From contig JAKMXF010000033.1 of the NCBI GenBank assembly GCA_024704765.1, forward strand, positions 310,001 through 374,000: a stretch of DNA of 64,000 nucleotides, read 5' to 3'. The notes under the pieces are model-generated. The model was not told the origin of the DNA and did not search any database. It worked only from the letters and a program-made list of their open reading frames with translations. Positions within the stretch are counted from its first letter, which is position 1. Each line of letters begins with the position of its first letter. Positions 9,919 to 20,734 of this stretch are shown here, in pieces. The stretch is from Oopsacas minuta (lineage: Eukaryota > Porifera > Hexactinellida > Lyssacinosida > Leucopsacidae). Position numbers and translations under genes: made by a program.

Positions 9919-11604
9919 TAAATCGATTCTACAAACAAATTTCCGCACGAAAACAACATTCCATTAAGAATTAAGTAATATCCTGAAGTGTATTACTTGT
10001 AAATACTAACAAAACAGATATGACATTTACAACTGATCTCTTCTTCACTTGTACTTGCCTCTATACACACATATCCCCATATTGTAGCAGTCAAATCGAG
10101 TACTTGTACTACTCCACAAGATGAAGTGTACACTTGTGAGTCTCATTATAATATATACCAGGGATTTATGGGTACCCGTCTACTCCGTTGCTTTAGTGTA
10201 TCACAAGATACGAAATCTAAATCCTCGAATAATTCCTTTCCTATAAACACTCAATCGTCTCCTACACAACAAAAGCAGCAAAAGACAGTTTTCTTCACGA
10301 GTTTTAAGCGCAGGATTTGATTACACAAAATTCCTAAGATTTCTGATACAAACAGACCAGACTAGACAAGATGTACATCCAGACCCAACACCTCTTTCTC
10401 TCATTTCTCTTAGAGTACGGAGCAAAGAATAATAATAATAATAATAAGCATAGAAATCATGCTAAAGTCAAAACAAAAACAAATACAACTGACGAAGCTG
10501 GAAAATACCGGAATTCTAGGCTCGATATCTAGACTATTACCATTGATGAGTCAAGTCCGAAACAGAACTTCGCATTTCCAAAACAGGCTCTGACTGTAAC
10601 AAGCTTAAAACTGTAAAAAGAGGGACAGCGTTATAGCCTATGCCGTTACTTGTTATCTTATACATTATGAGTATTCACGAAATAATTAAATTACTCAAAC
10701 ACACAAATGTAGTACAGTAAAACCTGCATAATCCTACACTCGTTTGGATGTGGGAATTCAATTGTGTCGGATTATGCAGGGCAAGGTGTTTGGGGTTAGA
10801 TACAAAGGTAGACATTCTGTTATCAAGTCTAGCCCCTGAATGCGTAAAGGAGAAGTGTCTATCACCTTATTTTATATATTACAGTTAGTAGTCATTTCAA
10901 ATTAGATCTGTCTACATCAGCATTTTTCAAGTTTGATGTGCTTGCATTCTGATTAGAAAGTTGATGAGTAAACTTGTCCCAGACTAATTAGCAAAAATAA
11001 AATCTGCTGTGGCTGTTTTACTATGCTTAATTACTCGTATGATTAGCCTACTGATAAAATATACAGTTGGTGTTTTGATGAATTTTAGAATGAGGAATTA
11101 TAATGTCGACGGCTATGTATAACAGAATATCTTAAAGAGATTAGTGATAATTATTACAAGTTGGGAAACAGTTAGAAACTGGTTTAAATGTATTATTCGT
11201 ACTAATACTCGTTAACTGAAATACACTGCAACCTCTATAAGTGGGGTCTCAATAATGGGGAATCACCTTAAGCGCTTTATATTCGTTCATTTCCACACAA
11301 ATGGATTACCCCATAAAGAAGGCCTTCGCTCGGGTTCTTGCCACGAAACAAAATTTTTTTGAAAATCCGAGGAAGATGAAAATTACTATTTTGTGATTTT
11401 CACAATTGTATGTCTCATTGTGTCTGTTTACAATATTGAACCATTAAACTGGCTATTTCATCATTCACATGATAAACTGACAAAAGTATGTTCCTGAATT
11501 TCCCGTCCACTGAGAGTAGTGTATTAACCTGTGTAAACTAGTAGAATTCTACAAGCTTGTGTAATAGCTGTGCTACTAACTAGTACAGCATGAAAGTTCA
11601 TCTG
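9919..11604. other. Intergenic with degenerate MITE pieces
   Basis: No convincing gene. It holds an AAT microsatellite (about 10430-10447), a palindromic element with ends CCTGCATAATCC and GGATTATGCAGG (about 10713-10781), and one Tigger-like terminus near 11230 (ACTGCAACCTCTATAAGTGG). A short plus-strand frame near 10168-10320 (about 50 codons) is not recognisable and is probably chance. Confidence 0.5.
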
Positions 11605-11666
11605 TATATATAAATAGATGGGAGCCAAACTACAAACTAAGCTTTCAATATAACCACTTGTTTCAA
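11605..11666 (+). promoter_or_regulatory. TATA box and noncoding first exon of the flavoprotein gene
   Basis: TATATATAAAT at 11605-11615 predicts a transcription start near 11635. A strong donor (TTTCAA|gtaagt) follows at 11667, and a matching acceptor (cttgtgtag) lies immediately before the ATG at 11921. This suggests a short 5' UTR exon and a 253-base intron. Confidence 0.45.
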
Positions 11667-11920
11667 GTAAGTACCCAACAATTGTTTGATATTTTGTGTA
11701 CAGTCGGTATCAAATTTTGATTTGTCCCGCGAGGTGAGTATACAATTAATCCTTCTAAATCGGATAGGAAATGAGATACAATTAATTAAATACCAAATTA
11801 CACAAAAGTAGCATTTGAAATTTGATTACATTTTAGACAAAGCAATAAATAGCATACCTTATATATTAATAGAATGTATTTTTGTATATGAAGGCTTGTG
11901 TAATTCTGTACTTGTGTAGA

Positions 11921-14900
11921 ATGGCGACCAAAAAAATAAAACAGGCATTTCACAGAACATCGACACCAAAAGAAAAAGGTGGTCAACCCCTAAAAGTGGT
12001 GATTGTTGGAGCTGGTTTAGCAGGAATGTGTGCAGCTCATTTGCTTACACAAAGCGGAGTCAATGTAGAAGTGTTTGAAGCGTTGGATAGAGTTGGTGGT
12101 CGGACATATGCAATTGATGGTGTAGATCAAGGAGGAACTTTTCTTGGGCCTCAGAAAAAGCGAACCATATATTTGGCAGAGAAGCTAGGTGTCAAACAAA
12201 TAAATTTGAATAAAGATGGTTTGTACACGTTTTTTCTAGATGGGAAAGTGTATCGAACTAAGATTGCGCTCCCTTTTGGTGCACTTGCCGTTGATGATCT
12301 TCTGGCGCTACTCTGGGCATTGGGAAATATAATGGTGAAAACTAGCGAAATAAATTTAGATGAACCTTGGAAATCGGACAATGCATTGGAATGGGATAAA
12401 AAGACTGTACAAGATTATTTTAATGATTTGATATTCACTGAAGTTTCAAGAGAACTGTTTCAGATAGTTGTTGAAGTACTCGTGGGTGTAGAACCTTGGG
12501 AAATGTCCATGCTGTATTTTCTTTGGTACATTAAATCGGGTCATGGTATTATTGATATTTTGACGGATGCACAGGATTCAATTCTTGAAGGAGGTGCTCA
12601 GCAATTAAGCCAAAAACTTGCTGTACTAGTCCAAAGTGCCAGCCCAAGAAACAAAGTAATAACCAACGATCCAACATTGTCCATTCACAAAGATAACGAC
12701 AAAGTTTTTCTAAGACAACAATCAGGACTTACTTCGCAAGGAAATTACGTAATTGTTGCAACAACGCCCAGCGTACGAAACCAGATCGAGTTCAAAAACG
12801 TGGGATACAATGGTTTGTATATGCAATACGCACAACGTATGCCGATGGGTTCAATATTGAAAACTTTCATGTATTACAAAACTAGGTGGTGGCATGATAA
12901 TGGATTTAATGGGATAGCTACAATGAGTGGGGCTGCGAATTTCGTTGGTCAGGTTTTTGATATTTCCCAACAAACTCCCATTCCTTGCCTAATGGGATTC
13001 GTACTTGGTGATAAAGCGAGAGAATGGCAAACTCTAAGCAAAGATGCAAAAACAAACATCCTAAAGCGAGAATATGAAATTTTTGAGGGTGATGGACCTG
13101 CGAATTTAGACTTTGTGGAATACAAAGAATACGACTGGTTGGATGTGTCGTATATCGGGGGCACCGGAGGTGTAGCAGGTCCTGGCACCACTACAACATT
13201 CCATCAAGCCATATGTACACCAATTGATGATGCAAGAATCTATTTCGCTGGTACTGAGACTGCTACGGATTGGACAGGGTACATGGATGGAGCTATCCAA
13301 TCTGGATGGAATGCCGCCAAAGAGATTTTGAAAAAGGAAAACATTCCTTATGATGACCCTGAAAAGCACATTAAACAAAGCACAACATTCTTTGACGAAC
13401 TACAAGCATTGATTGTTTATATTATCAAAGAGATACTCAAAATTTTCGGCAGGTAATGATTTGTTGTGTGCACTTCAGGGTAGAGAATCGTAATGTGTAT
13501 AAATATTATCAGAGTTTTATCGTAAATTTGTATTTAGTAAAGGCAAGAAAGACCTGAAGTCACTCTCAGGATCAGAATCAGTGGAAGAGGTAATATTTAT
13601 TCGTATTTACCATTATGAACTAACTAATACACTTAGTATATAAATATACAAGCTCGATTATCCGAACTCGTTGGCACTGGTCAAAACGTTCATATATAAT
13701 GAAGAATTCGGATAATCAAGGTTGCACTGATCCATCATATTTATTAAATTTTAATTTTTAGATATTTCAAAGTATGTTGCATGCACTGGGTTTGAATGTT
13801 GATAGTGAGCTACAAAATTTACTGAATGAAGATCCGACTGGGGTGCATCATTTGCTGCTAGCATTTGAAGAAAGAACAAGTAAAATTGAAACCCCAACGA
13901 GTATCCAAAGTGTGAAGGTACTTGAGACTAGTGAAAACCGCCTAATAGCAAATCGTATTTGTAAGAACTTTCCTTGCCATTAATACGCAACTATTTACCA
14001 TACAAAACTGCAATGTAATGTCATGAGATTAGTTGCTATAAGCGGTTTCCACTGTGCATGCATTTTGTTCTTATCCTGAAATGTATATTAGTTAGTATAC
14101 AGTGTAGAGAGAATCTATACTATCAAAATAGTAGTAAAATACTCTTTACGACAGTACTAACGGAATTCCATCGAATACAAAATCCTATTTTATAAATATA
14201 ATTCTTCTAGCATTTAATGACAACGAAATTCAAGAATTTAGAAGGTATGGCTACTCATGAGATAGCAGATGCAGTACATTACATTGGATCACATTTGAAG
14301 TTTGAGGATATTATCCCACGAAAAGTTCCACAGATTAAAGAAATAACAATTGAAGACGAACTCAAGCATATCCGTTTTCAAAATGGGATATATTATCCTG
14401 ACTACATAGATCAAGTTGTCGATCTGGTTATGTACAGTCGTAAATATAAAAAAATTGCGCGATGCAGGGGTTCTGGGCATTCGCCTCCAGAATCTATTTT
14501 CGCGCCAAATGGAATCGACATGGTTTTGTCTGGAGATTTAAGAACTGTATCGTTAGTTGAAGAATTACCACTTAATCGAGCCGTGTTCAAGGTGGGTGGA
14601 GGATGCTACATTGGAGTAAATCGCTTAGATCCTACTTCAACAAGAGAGAACTCGTTAAGTTATCAAATTTCGCAACTTGGATATGCCATATCAATTACCG
14701 GTGGCATCAGTGAGCAATCTATTGCAGGTTTTATGCTAACAGGATCTTCAGGAGGTAGCGTTAAATTTGGCTTTCCAGAATCTATCCGCGAAATTCAGTT
14801 TGTTAATGGGAAAGGTGAAATAAAAACTGTCTCACCAACTGTAGAGAAAGACCTCTTCTATGCAGTTGGCGTTTCAATGGGTTTATTCGGTATTGTAATA

Positions 14901-15791
14901 TCTGTGACTATTGAGGTTGTTCCATATTTCAATGTTGTCGGAGAGGAAACCAATGTAATGTACGCGAATTCATCTTTACAGCCTCACAAATTCATACATT
15001 ATCTTAAAGACCAAGAGTACTATCATTCACAATGGTTGCCACAAAAAGGTGTCAATCGTGTAGATGAATTCTTCGGCAAGAAAACACAGAGTACCAAAAT
15101 TAAAAAGTATCACCATGAAGTTGGAAGTCTTAAAGTTGGTATAGAGGCAGCAATTGCTCTGAAGATTACCAATGAAATACTGACAAGAAGTGACCCAGTT
15201 AAGCCGTGGGAGGAAACTGTGATTGCATTTCTTCTAAAACAGTTCCTACCTATTCCGTATAAGGAAACTTTCCTAGATTACTGGTACATCGCATTGCCCA
15301 ATGATGATTTAGCACCAATTGATACTCTACTGAAAGTAGATTTCTTGGAAATGTGGTTTCCAATTGATTTTGCTGATGAACTAATTGCAACTCTACAACA
15401 AAAGGTGTTTCCATATCCCAAGAAAGCTGGTAACATTACGACTGAGTTTTATGCATCAAAAGAATCTCCGTTTTGGTTGAGCATGTCCTATGGTAGGAAT
15501 TGTGTACGTCTAGACAAGTTGCGATGGGCATACGATATCGGCCCTCCAAGGGATTTCTACAAATACTATTGGGATGTATTAATGGCCAAACCAGGAGCGA
15601 GGTTTCATTGGGGGAAATGGATGCCTCAAAACGGAGATGTTTGCGATGGCTTGGTTTTCAATCTTGACTTCTTGAAAAAAGCCTACCCCAAAATGGAAGA
15701 ATGGTTGATTTTTCGTGAACTGATGGATCCTGATCAAGTATTCGTTTCAGATTATTGGAGATCAATCTTGGAAATCCCAAGATTAAAATGA
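11921..15791 (+). CDS. Predicted fusion flavoprotein: MAO-like amine oxidase plus ALO-type FAD oxidase
   Basis: Predicted exons are 11921-13452, 13538-13589, 13762-13917 and 14211-15791, giving 1106 residues. All three introns are GT-AG and keep frame (CAG|gtaatg, GAG|gtaata, AAG|gtactt; acceptors tttgtatttag, aatttttag, attcttctag). Residues 25-500 are a monoamine-oxidase fold: GAGLAG dinucleotide motif at 30-35, VGGRTY, and AGTETATDWTGYMDGA near the end. The cysteine that holds FAD covalently in MAO (SGGC) is replaced (IGGTGG). A helical, partly acidic linker of about 70 residues follows. The second half is an FAD_binding_4/ALO oxidase related to L-gulonolactone and D-arabinonolactone oxidases: RCRGSGHS with the FAD-linking His at about 670, and a C-terminal DPDQVFVSDYW. 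Without splicing these are two 520-residue ORFs in the same direction. The domains are certain; their fusion is inference. Confidence 0.7.
13652..13734. repeat. Degenerate Tigger-like palindrome in intron 2 of the flavoprotein gene
   Basis: CTCGATTATCCGAACTCG at the left is answered by GAATTCGGATAATCAAGG at the right, ending near CACTG. The ends resemble other pogo/Tigger-like MITEs in the window. Confidence 0.45.
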
Positions 15792-16429
15792 TAACTCAAT
15801 TATAGTGTGTATGTGTGTGTGTGTAGGCCTCGCAATTAGGATATTATTAGATCAGGACTACTGACTGTAGTAATGTATGTACACGTTTAGTTAGGAGTTA
15901 TGCGCGTATATATTTCGTATTGAACTTCGTATCTATTCATAGTGTGTTAGATTAATAGGATATCATTTGAGTCAATTGTGCTAATGGTTTATGAACTACT
16001 ATTCATGCGAGACACCGGTTGAAGTATGAAAGCTCTAGTAATGGATCAGCCAGTACAACTGGAGTATAGTTCTCACATGGCAGCATAGCTATAATACGAT
16101 ACAGTCAACTCTCGTTATATCGAAGCTTAAGGGACCACGATAAGTACTTATATAACCAATAAAGTATATGCTACTTTGAAGGTTTGGGACCATATTTGTA
16201 CAATTTCAGACTTCGATATAAGCGGGTGTTTCGATATAATAGGAGTTAACAATAGTAAAAGAACTATTCTCAGTATGAAAACGATATTTCACTAAGAATT
16301 AAGTAATAAACTGAAAGTATTACTTGAAATGCTACAGAGCAGATATAACATGTACAACTGAAAATATTGTTCATACCAGATAGCACCATGGATCAATTAG
16401 ACTATGAGCAAAAGCAGTTGAGCAAATAT
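15792..16429. other. Intergenic with GT microsatellite and family A MITE
   Basis: Convergent gap between the flavoprotein gene and LMAN1. It contains a short TG repeat near 15810-15825 and the MITE at 16100-16252. Nothing else seen. Confidence 0.6.
16100..16252. mobile_element. Family A MITE
   Basis: Starts TACAGTCAACTCTCGTTATATC and has the internal GGTTTGGGACCATATTTGTAC motif common to full copies. The right end is slightly decayed (AGGAGTTAAC). Confidence 0.8.
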
Positions 16430-18302
16430 TCAAAAATATTTCTTCTGTCTATTCTCTTTCATCTTAAGACAAGCCATGAAACAGCTAAACACTAACAAGT
16501 GAAAACACAAAAGTAAGAACACTGTCCAGAATCCGATACACCCTGTACATTGTACAGAGGCCGCATGCTCACTAGAAACAGGTTTTTGTTTTAGCTCACC
16601 AAACGCTACTACTAATTGAGTTAACGTTCTATCCATATTACTTCTCAGTTCATTTACAGAGTCTTGTAATGACTTAACTTGTCTATTAACTTCATGAAAA
16701 GAGCCTTGTGATTCAGAGCTAATACCATCTTGTTTGGCATCATTAATTCTATGTTCTAGATTCTTAATATCTCTGCTAATAGAGCTGAGTATGTTTGTAT
16801 CAGTACTGCTTATTGCTGCTTTAGTTGATAATAATTCCCTGATAATTCCCTCCTGTCTTTCCAGGAGTAACTTGAGTTTACTCTCTACATTAATCTCAAA
16901 ATCTTCTAGTAAATACTCATTCCTGGTGTCTGGGTGTTCTTCTTGGTACCTGGTCCTCCTCTCTGAGAATTCACGATCAAATTCCTCATACAGTTTACTC
17001 ACTCTTTCTCTAACAGAATCTTCTTCAGAGCTAGCATCTGAGAATACATTATAATATGTTACGAATAATTTGGTAATTTAACCTACTTTGATTTATTTCT
17101 GAATTTGGACCCGACTCCAACTGTTTGAGGGAGTGTAGTGTGAAGCACATGACGTCATGATCATCAGAGAGACCTCCTGTAGCAGCAGTCACACCTAGAT
17201 ACCCTTCAGTAAAGGTGAAAACAGGAAGGATAGACTGAAGACACAAATCATAGTCCTCGTAGCCCGGGTTTAAATTGTATCCAGAATGTACCCAAATCTA
17301 ACAATATACTGTTAATATTCCAAAATTCCTGAAAACATACAGTCATCTCCCGTTATACCGAACCTCGAAGGATCGTGATAATTACTTAAGCGATGAATAT
17401 ATGTACAATTTCATACTTCGATATATCCGTGTTTGATACAACGAAAGTTGACAGTATGATATTTACAATTCTATACTTGAATATTAGAGCTATTCTACCT
17501 GTAATACATCATCTGCTTTAATTATCTTAATACGAACAGCATAAGGCTGATTTCTATAATCCTTCATGCATGAAGACAACTCGTCAGATTTACCATCTAG
17601 CTGGTGGTCATATCGATGTGTACCATCATTAATAACTAATTGTATCTTAGGATTGTCTTTTAGGGCATCGTTATCAAATGAGTCTAACATTATACCAATC
17701 CCATTCCATACGTCACTGCTACCAAACACGGGACCTCTTCCCATTTGCTGTTCTGTCAGCCAAATAGCCATCCCATCTGCACCCTGTCGTAGCCTGCCTG
17801 ACACCCGGAGTGCCATATCGATCTTAATAATAAAGCAAATAAATAATCCAAGCCTTAAAATCTGATAGGCAAATATTACCCTAATTGAATAACCCTGAAA
17901 AATCCCAATTTTGTAGCTCTTATCAGTTTCTCAATCAATTTACATACAGAAAAACCATCGAATAGTAATATATAAGATATTTTGTCAATTAACTACCTCC
18001 CAATCCTTAATAGTTAGCTTCTGCTCATTCCATACAAATCCTTGTCTACTTCTAATGCTAGGTACAATCCTAAGTGAGTCTTGTGTTGCTATGGCATCTC
18101 CTCCATACCTCCAGAATGCTATCCTACTGTCTCTGCCTAGCGTAAGCTTAGGAGCACAGAAACTGTGTTTATACTCGTGTCTGTGAATAATATCAGAACG
18201 CTGATACCATTGTGTTAGAGAGATAGGCAGCAGATCAGCTGAGCAAGTAGAGAAGAATAGCAACAAATAGGAAGTGAGGGAGATGTATAGGATTATATTC
18301 AT
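16430..18302 (-). CDS. LMAN1: ERGIC-53 / LMAN1, L-type lectin cargo receptor
   Basis: Exons are 17997-18302, 17499-17822, 17087-17297 and 16430-17037; introns have phases 0, 0 and 1; product 482 residues. ATG 18302 opens a signal peptide (MNIILYISLTSYLLLFFSTC). The L-type lectin domain spans roughly residues 30-270, with HRHEYKHSF, GADGMAIW, GPVFGSSDVWNGIGI, the calcium/sugar-binding DSFDND and YDH segments, CMKDYRN and GGLSDDHDV. A coiled coil follows, then one transmembrane helix (FWTVFLLLCFHLLVFSCF) and a cytosolic tail ending KKYF. That ending corresponds to the KKFF tail of ERGIC-53, which combines dilysine retrieval and aromatic ER-exit signals. It should cycle between ER and Golgi carrying glycoprotein cargo. 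Intron 2 carries a family A MITE. Confidence 0.93.
17338..17456. mobile_element. Family A MITE in LMAN1 intron 2
   Basis: Starts TACAGTCATCTCCCGTTATACC and ends GAAAGTTGACAGTA. Shorter than full copies and inside the 201-base intron 17298-17498, of which it makes up more than half. Confidence 0.75.
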
Positions 18303-18350
18303 CAAGTCGAATGCTAAACACAAGTAAAAGTTAATAAATAAATTGGTAAA

Positions 18351-18482
18351 CAATGTACGTTATAAGAACACCGGATATAAGAACCATCCTGTGAAAACGG
18401 TTCTCGTATATTTCTGTATAGTATGTACTTGTTAGAGGTTTACTACTCCCAGGGACGTTCTTATAACCGACATCCGCTGTAT
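18351..18482. mobile_element. Family B MITE, copy 2
   Basis: The right end TTCTTATAACCGACATCCGCTGTA is intact. The left end is decayed (GTTATAAGAACACC). It lies about 50 bases upstream of the LMAN1 start codon. Confidence 0.75.
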
Positions 18483-18595
18483 ACGATAAAATATAATCAA
18501 ACATCCAATATACATATAATAGATGCAGAAAAGTAGTAGGACACAATACAACTAAAAACGTCATGACGTCATACTATAGATTATATAGGAACAAG

Positions 18596-19501
18596 TTAAT
18601 AGCATTTCTTGTTAATAATAGTAGGCCCTTCTTCGTCATATTCATCCTTAGTTATCCAGGATTCTTCAAAATGACTGAGAGCAGTTAGCATAGATCCTCC
18701 TATCCATGGTAACAAGCCTCGTTCAGGAGGCGCTATTACTTTGTAATGCTTACCATCTTGAGTTAGACCTAACTCCTTTTTAACACGATCAGGATACCCA
18801 TTTAGAAGCGATGTTTTCCCAGCTAGTACAATATTCTGAAATATATACTTCCCAAGCTCAGGGTCACACTTTCTAACAGATCTAAGAATCATTTCTGCAA
18901 GACCTTCATCTTGAAATCCATCTAGAGAGGGCTGGAATAGCACCTCTGGTGTTGAGAATCTCTCATTTTTCATTTCTATAATATTACCATCAGGAAGTTC
19001 ATATTTAAATAGCTTATCATTTGTCTTTTTCAATTCGGCTTTGTAATCTAATGCTACGTAACAACCATTTGCTTTGATATCTTCTAATATACTCTTCATT
19101 GAGCTTCCAGGCAGACTATGCCCTAGATTAGCCAGTTGTCTGGACAGACGCTCAGTCAGGTATTGTCCAGCTAGGTCAGTGGATAGAGCAGCGTCTGGGC
19201 ATGATACACATTCATACACGGGTACTATATAAGTATTCCCGTATCCGGAATTAACTACAACTCCATTAGTTTTTCCTGTAGCGATTAGACTCAATACAGA
19301 AGAATCTCCAATGTAGAACGCAGGTACGCTGAAAGTTTCAAACATTATCTGTGTTAGTTTTTCCCTAGTAGATTTGGATGTAAATGGGCTGCTTGGTAGT
19401 ACAATCATCACGGGATGTTCCTCTGGGGCAACACGGAGCTCATTGTAACAACAATGATGTAGGAGAGATTCTGCATCATCCCAGTTAGTAATTACAGACA
19501 T
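18596..19501 (-). CDS. Actin-like protein, N-terminally truncated
   Basis: Single-exon 301-residue protein that aligns with conventional actin from about actin residue 75 to the C-terminus: ITNWDDAESLLHHCCYNELR at the start, then EEHPV, MFETF, VLSL, DLAGQYLTERL, ELPDGNIIEM, NERF, PEVLFQPS, IAPPER and WIGGS, ending KKCY where actin ends RKCF. Missing are the first 75 residues, which hold phosphate loop 1 and part of subdomains 1 and 2. Phosphate loop 2 is changed (NSGYGNTY instead of DSGDGVTH). No upstream exon supplies the missing part between 19501 and 20735. It may be a decayed actin retrocopy or a specialised ARP; ATP binding looks doubtful. The frame is fully open. Confidence 0.8.
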   Translation of the reverse strand: MSVITNWDDAESLLHHCCYNELRVAPEEHPVMIVLPSSPFTSKSTREKLTQIMFETFSVPAFYIGDSSVLSLIATGKTNGVVVNSGYGNTYIVPVYECVSCPDAALSTDLAGQYLTERLSRQLANLGHSLPGSSMKSILEDIKANGCYVALDYKAELKKTNDKLFKYELPDGNIIEMKNERFSTPEVLFQPSLDGFQDEGLAEMILRSVRKCDPELGKYIFQNIVLAGKTSLLNGYPDRVKKELGLTQDGKHYKVIAPPERGLLPWIGGSMLTALSHFEESWITKDEYDEEGPTIINKKCY

Positions 19502-19574
19502 ACTGATACTTACTTAATACAATAAAACACGCTTAAACAAACTAATTGTGACGGTAACATTTTATTCGTAATAA

Positions 19575-19719
19575 GCGTCAATTCGTTATAACCGTGTTCT
19601 ACTGAATACCGAAATTGCACAAATAAGGCCCCAAACAGTCAAAGTAACATAATATCATCGGATATATCGAAGTAATTATCACTGTCCCTTGAACTTGGAT
19701 ATAATGGGAGTTGACTGTA
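19575..19719. mobile_element. Family A MITE, one decayed end
   Basis: Reverse orientation relative to most copies. The right end ATAATGGGAGTTGACTGTA is intact and the left end is eroded. Confidence 0.7.
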
Positions 19720-20420
19720 TTTCCAAGGAAATGACCAATTTTAGTCAAAACAGAATGTAATGTAAATAGAAATGATGAAACTATGATGCAGCCATGAATT
19801 GTGGCAGTAATACTTATCTAAACAGTAACGATTCCAATGACCACATAAACGACCTAACCACAACTAAATATTGCTCCAAAAAGGTATGTGAATAGGTTGT
19901 ACAGCTGATGCTAGGGGTACTATAAAAGTAACGCCCGTGAGGTTATAACACAGCAATGTTGAAACTGTTGAATAACTACATACATGTTATTGTATTACAT
20001 GTAATTAATACATGTACAAGTTATTTGCAATGAACTGATAAATAGCTATCTTCATTGGCTTTGTTGATAAAGTTAATTGAATAAAGATATGTCTCAATTT
20101 GTACAAGAATACCTCAGTTATTGAACTGTGCAAGTTACAAATATTACAGTCTTGAAATATGGGCAAGTTGAAGATAACATGACCACCTGCCTTAATAGTC
20201 TAAGTAAAGTTTAAAGATTTGCAAAAAGCAATTATTAATAATGCTACGTAGCCTCCTGTAATAAATATCCGATGTGTTAGAATGTAATTATTTTACATAC
20301 AAGTAGGAGCATTATTCATTTGGGTGAATTTTGCAATCTTTACAAAGATAATAATTCTATATAGTAATGATTTGATACACATGGAATGGAGGAAAACATG
20401 TATCCACATAGGACATAGAT

Positions 20421-20589
20421 CAGTCAACTCCCATTATATCGAAGCTCAAAGGGACCGCGATAATTACTTCGATACAAGCAGAGTTCGATATAGCCGATGA
20501 AGTATATGTTACTTTAACGGTTTGGGACCATATTTGTACACTTTCAGACCTCAATATATCCGTGTTCAATATACCGACAGTTGACTGTA
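20421..20589. mobile_element. Family A MITE, near full length
   Basis: CAGTCAACTCCCATTATATC at the left and CCGACAGTTGACTGTA at the right, with the shared internal motifs (GACCGCGATAATTACTTCGA, GGTTTGGGACCATATTTG). One of the best copies for defining the element. Confidence 0.85.
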
Positions 20590-20734
20590 AATACTACGTA
20601 AATATTCCCAATATATTCATAAAGAAAATATTAATAATAAATAAAAAGATAATTCAAACTTGAAAAATAGTTTCAAACAAAAATTCGTGAATAGTAAAGT
20701 AAAAGAGGAGAGAAATATCCAAATATTCGTAATA

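Larger units (their letters stand above)
19502..20734. other. Intergenic with two family A MITEs
   Basis: Gap between the VLIG-type GTPase 3' end and the actin-like gene. It holds MITE copies at 19575-19719 and 20421-20589; no gene seen. I looked here for a missing actin N-terminal exon and saw none. Confidence 0.6.

Noticed and set aside
13774-13983. Independent 69-codon gene between the two flavin oxidases
   Set aside because: The open frame extends upstream to an acceptor and carries an internal donor that joins in phase to both neighbours; better explained as a linker exon.
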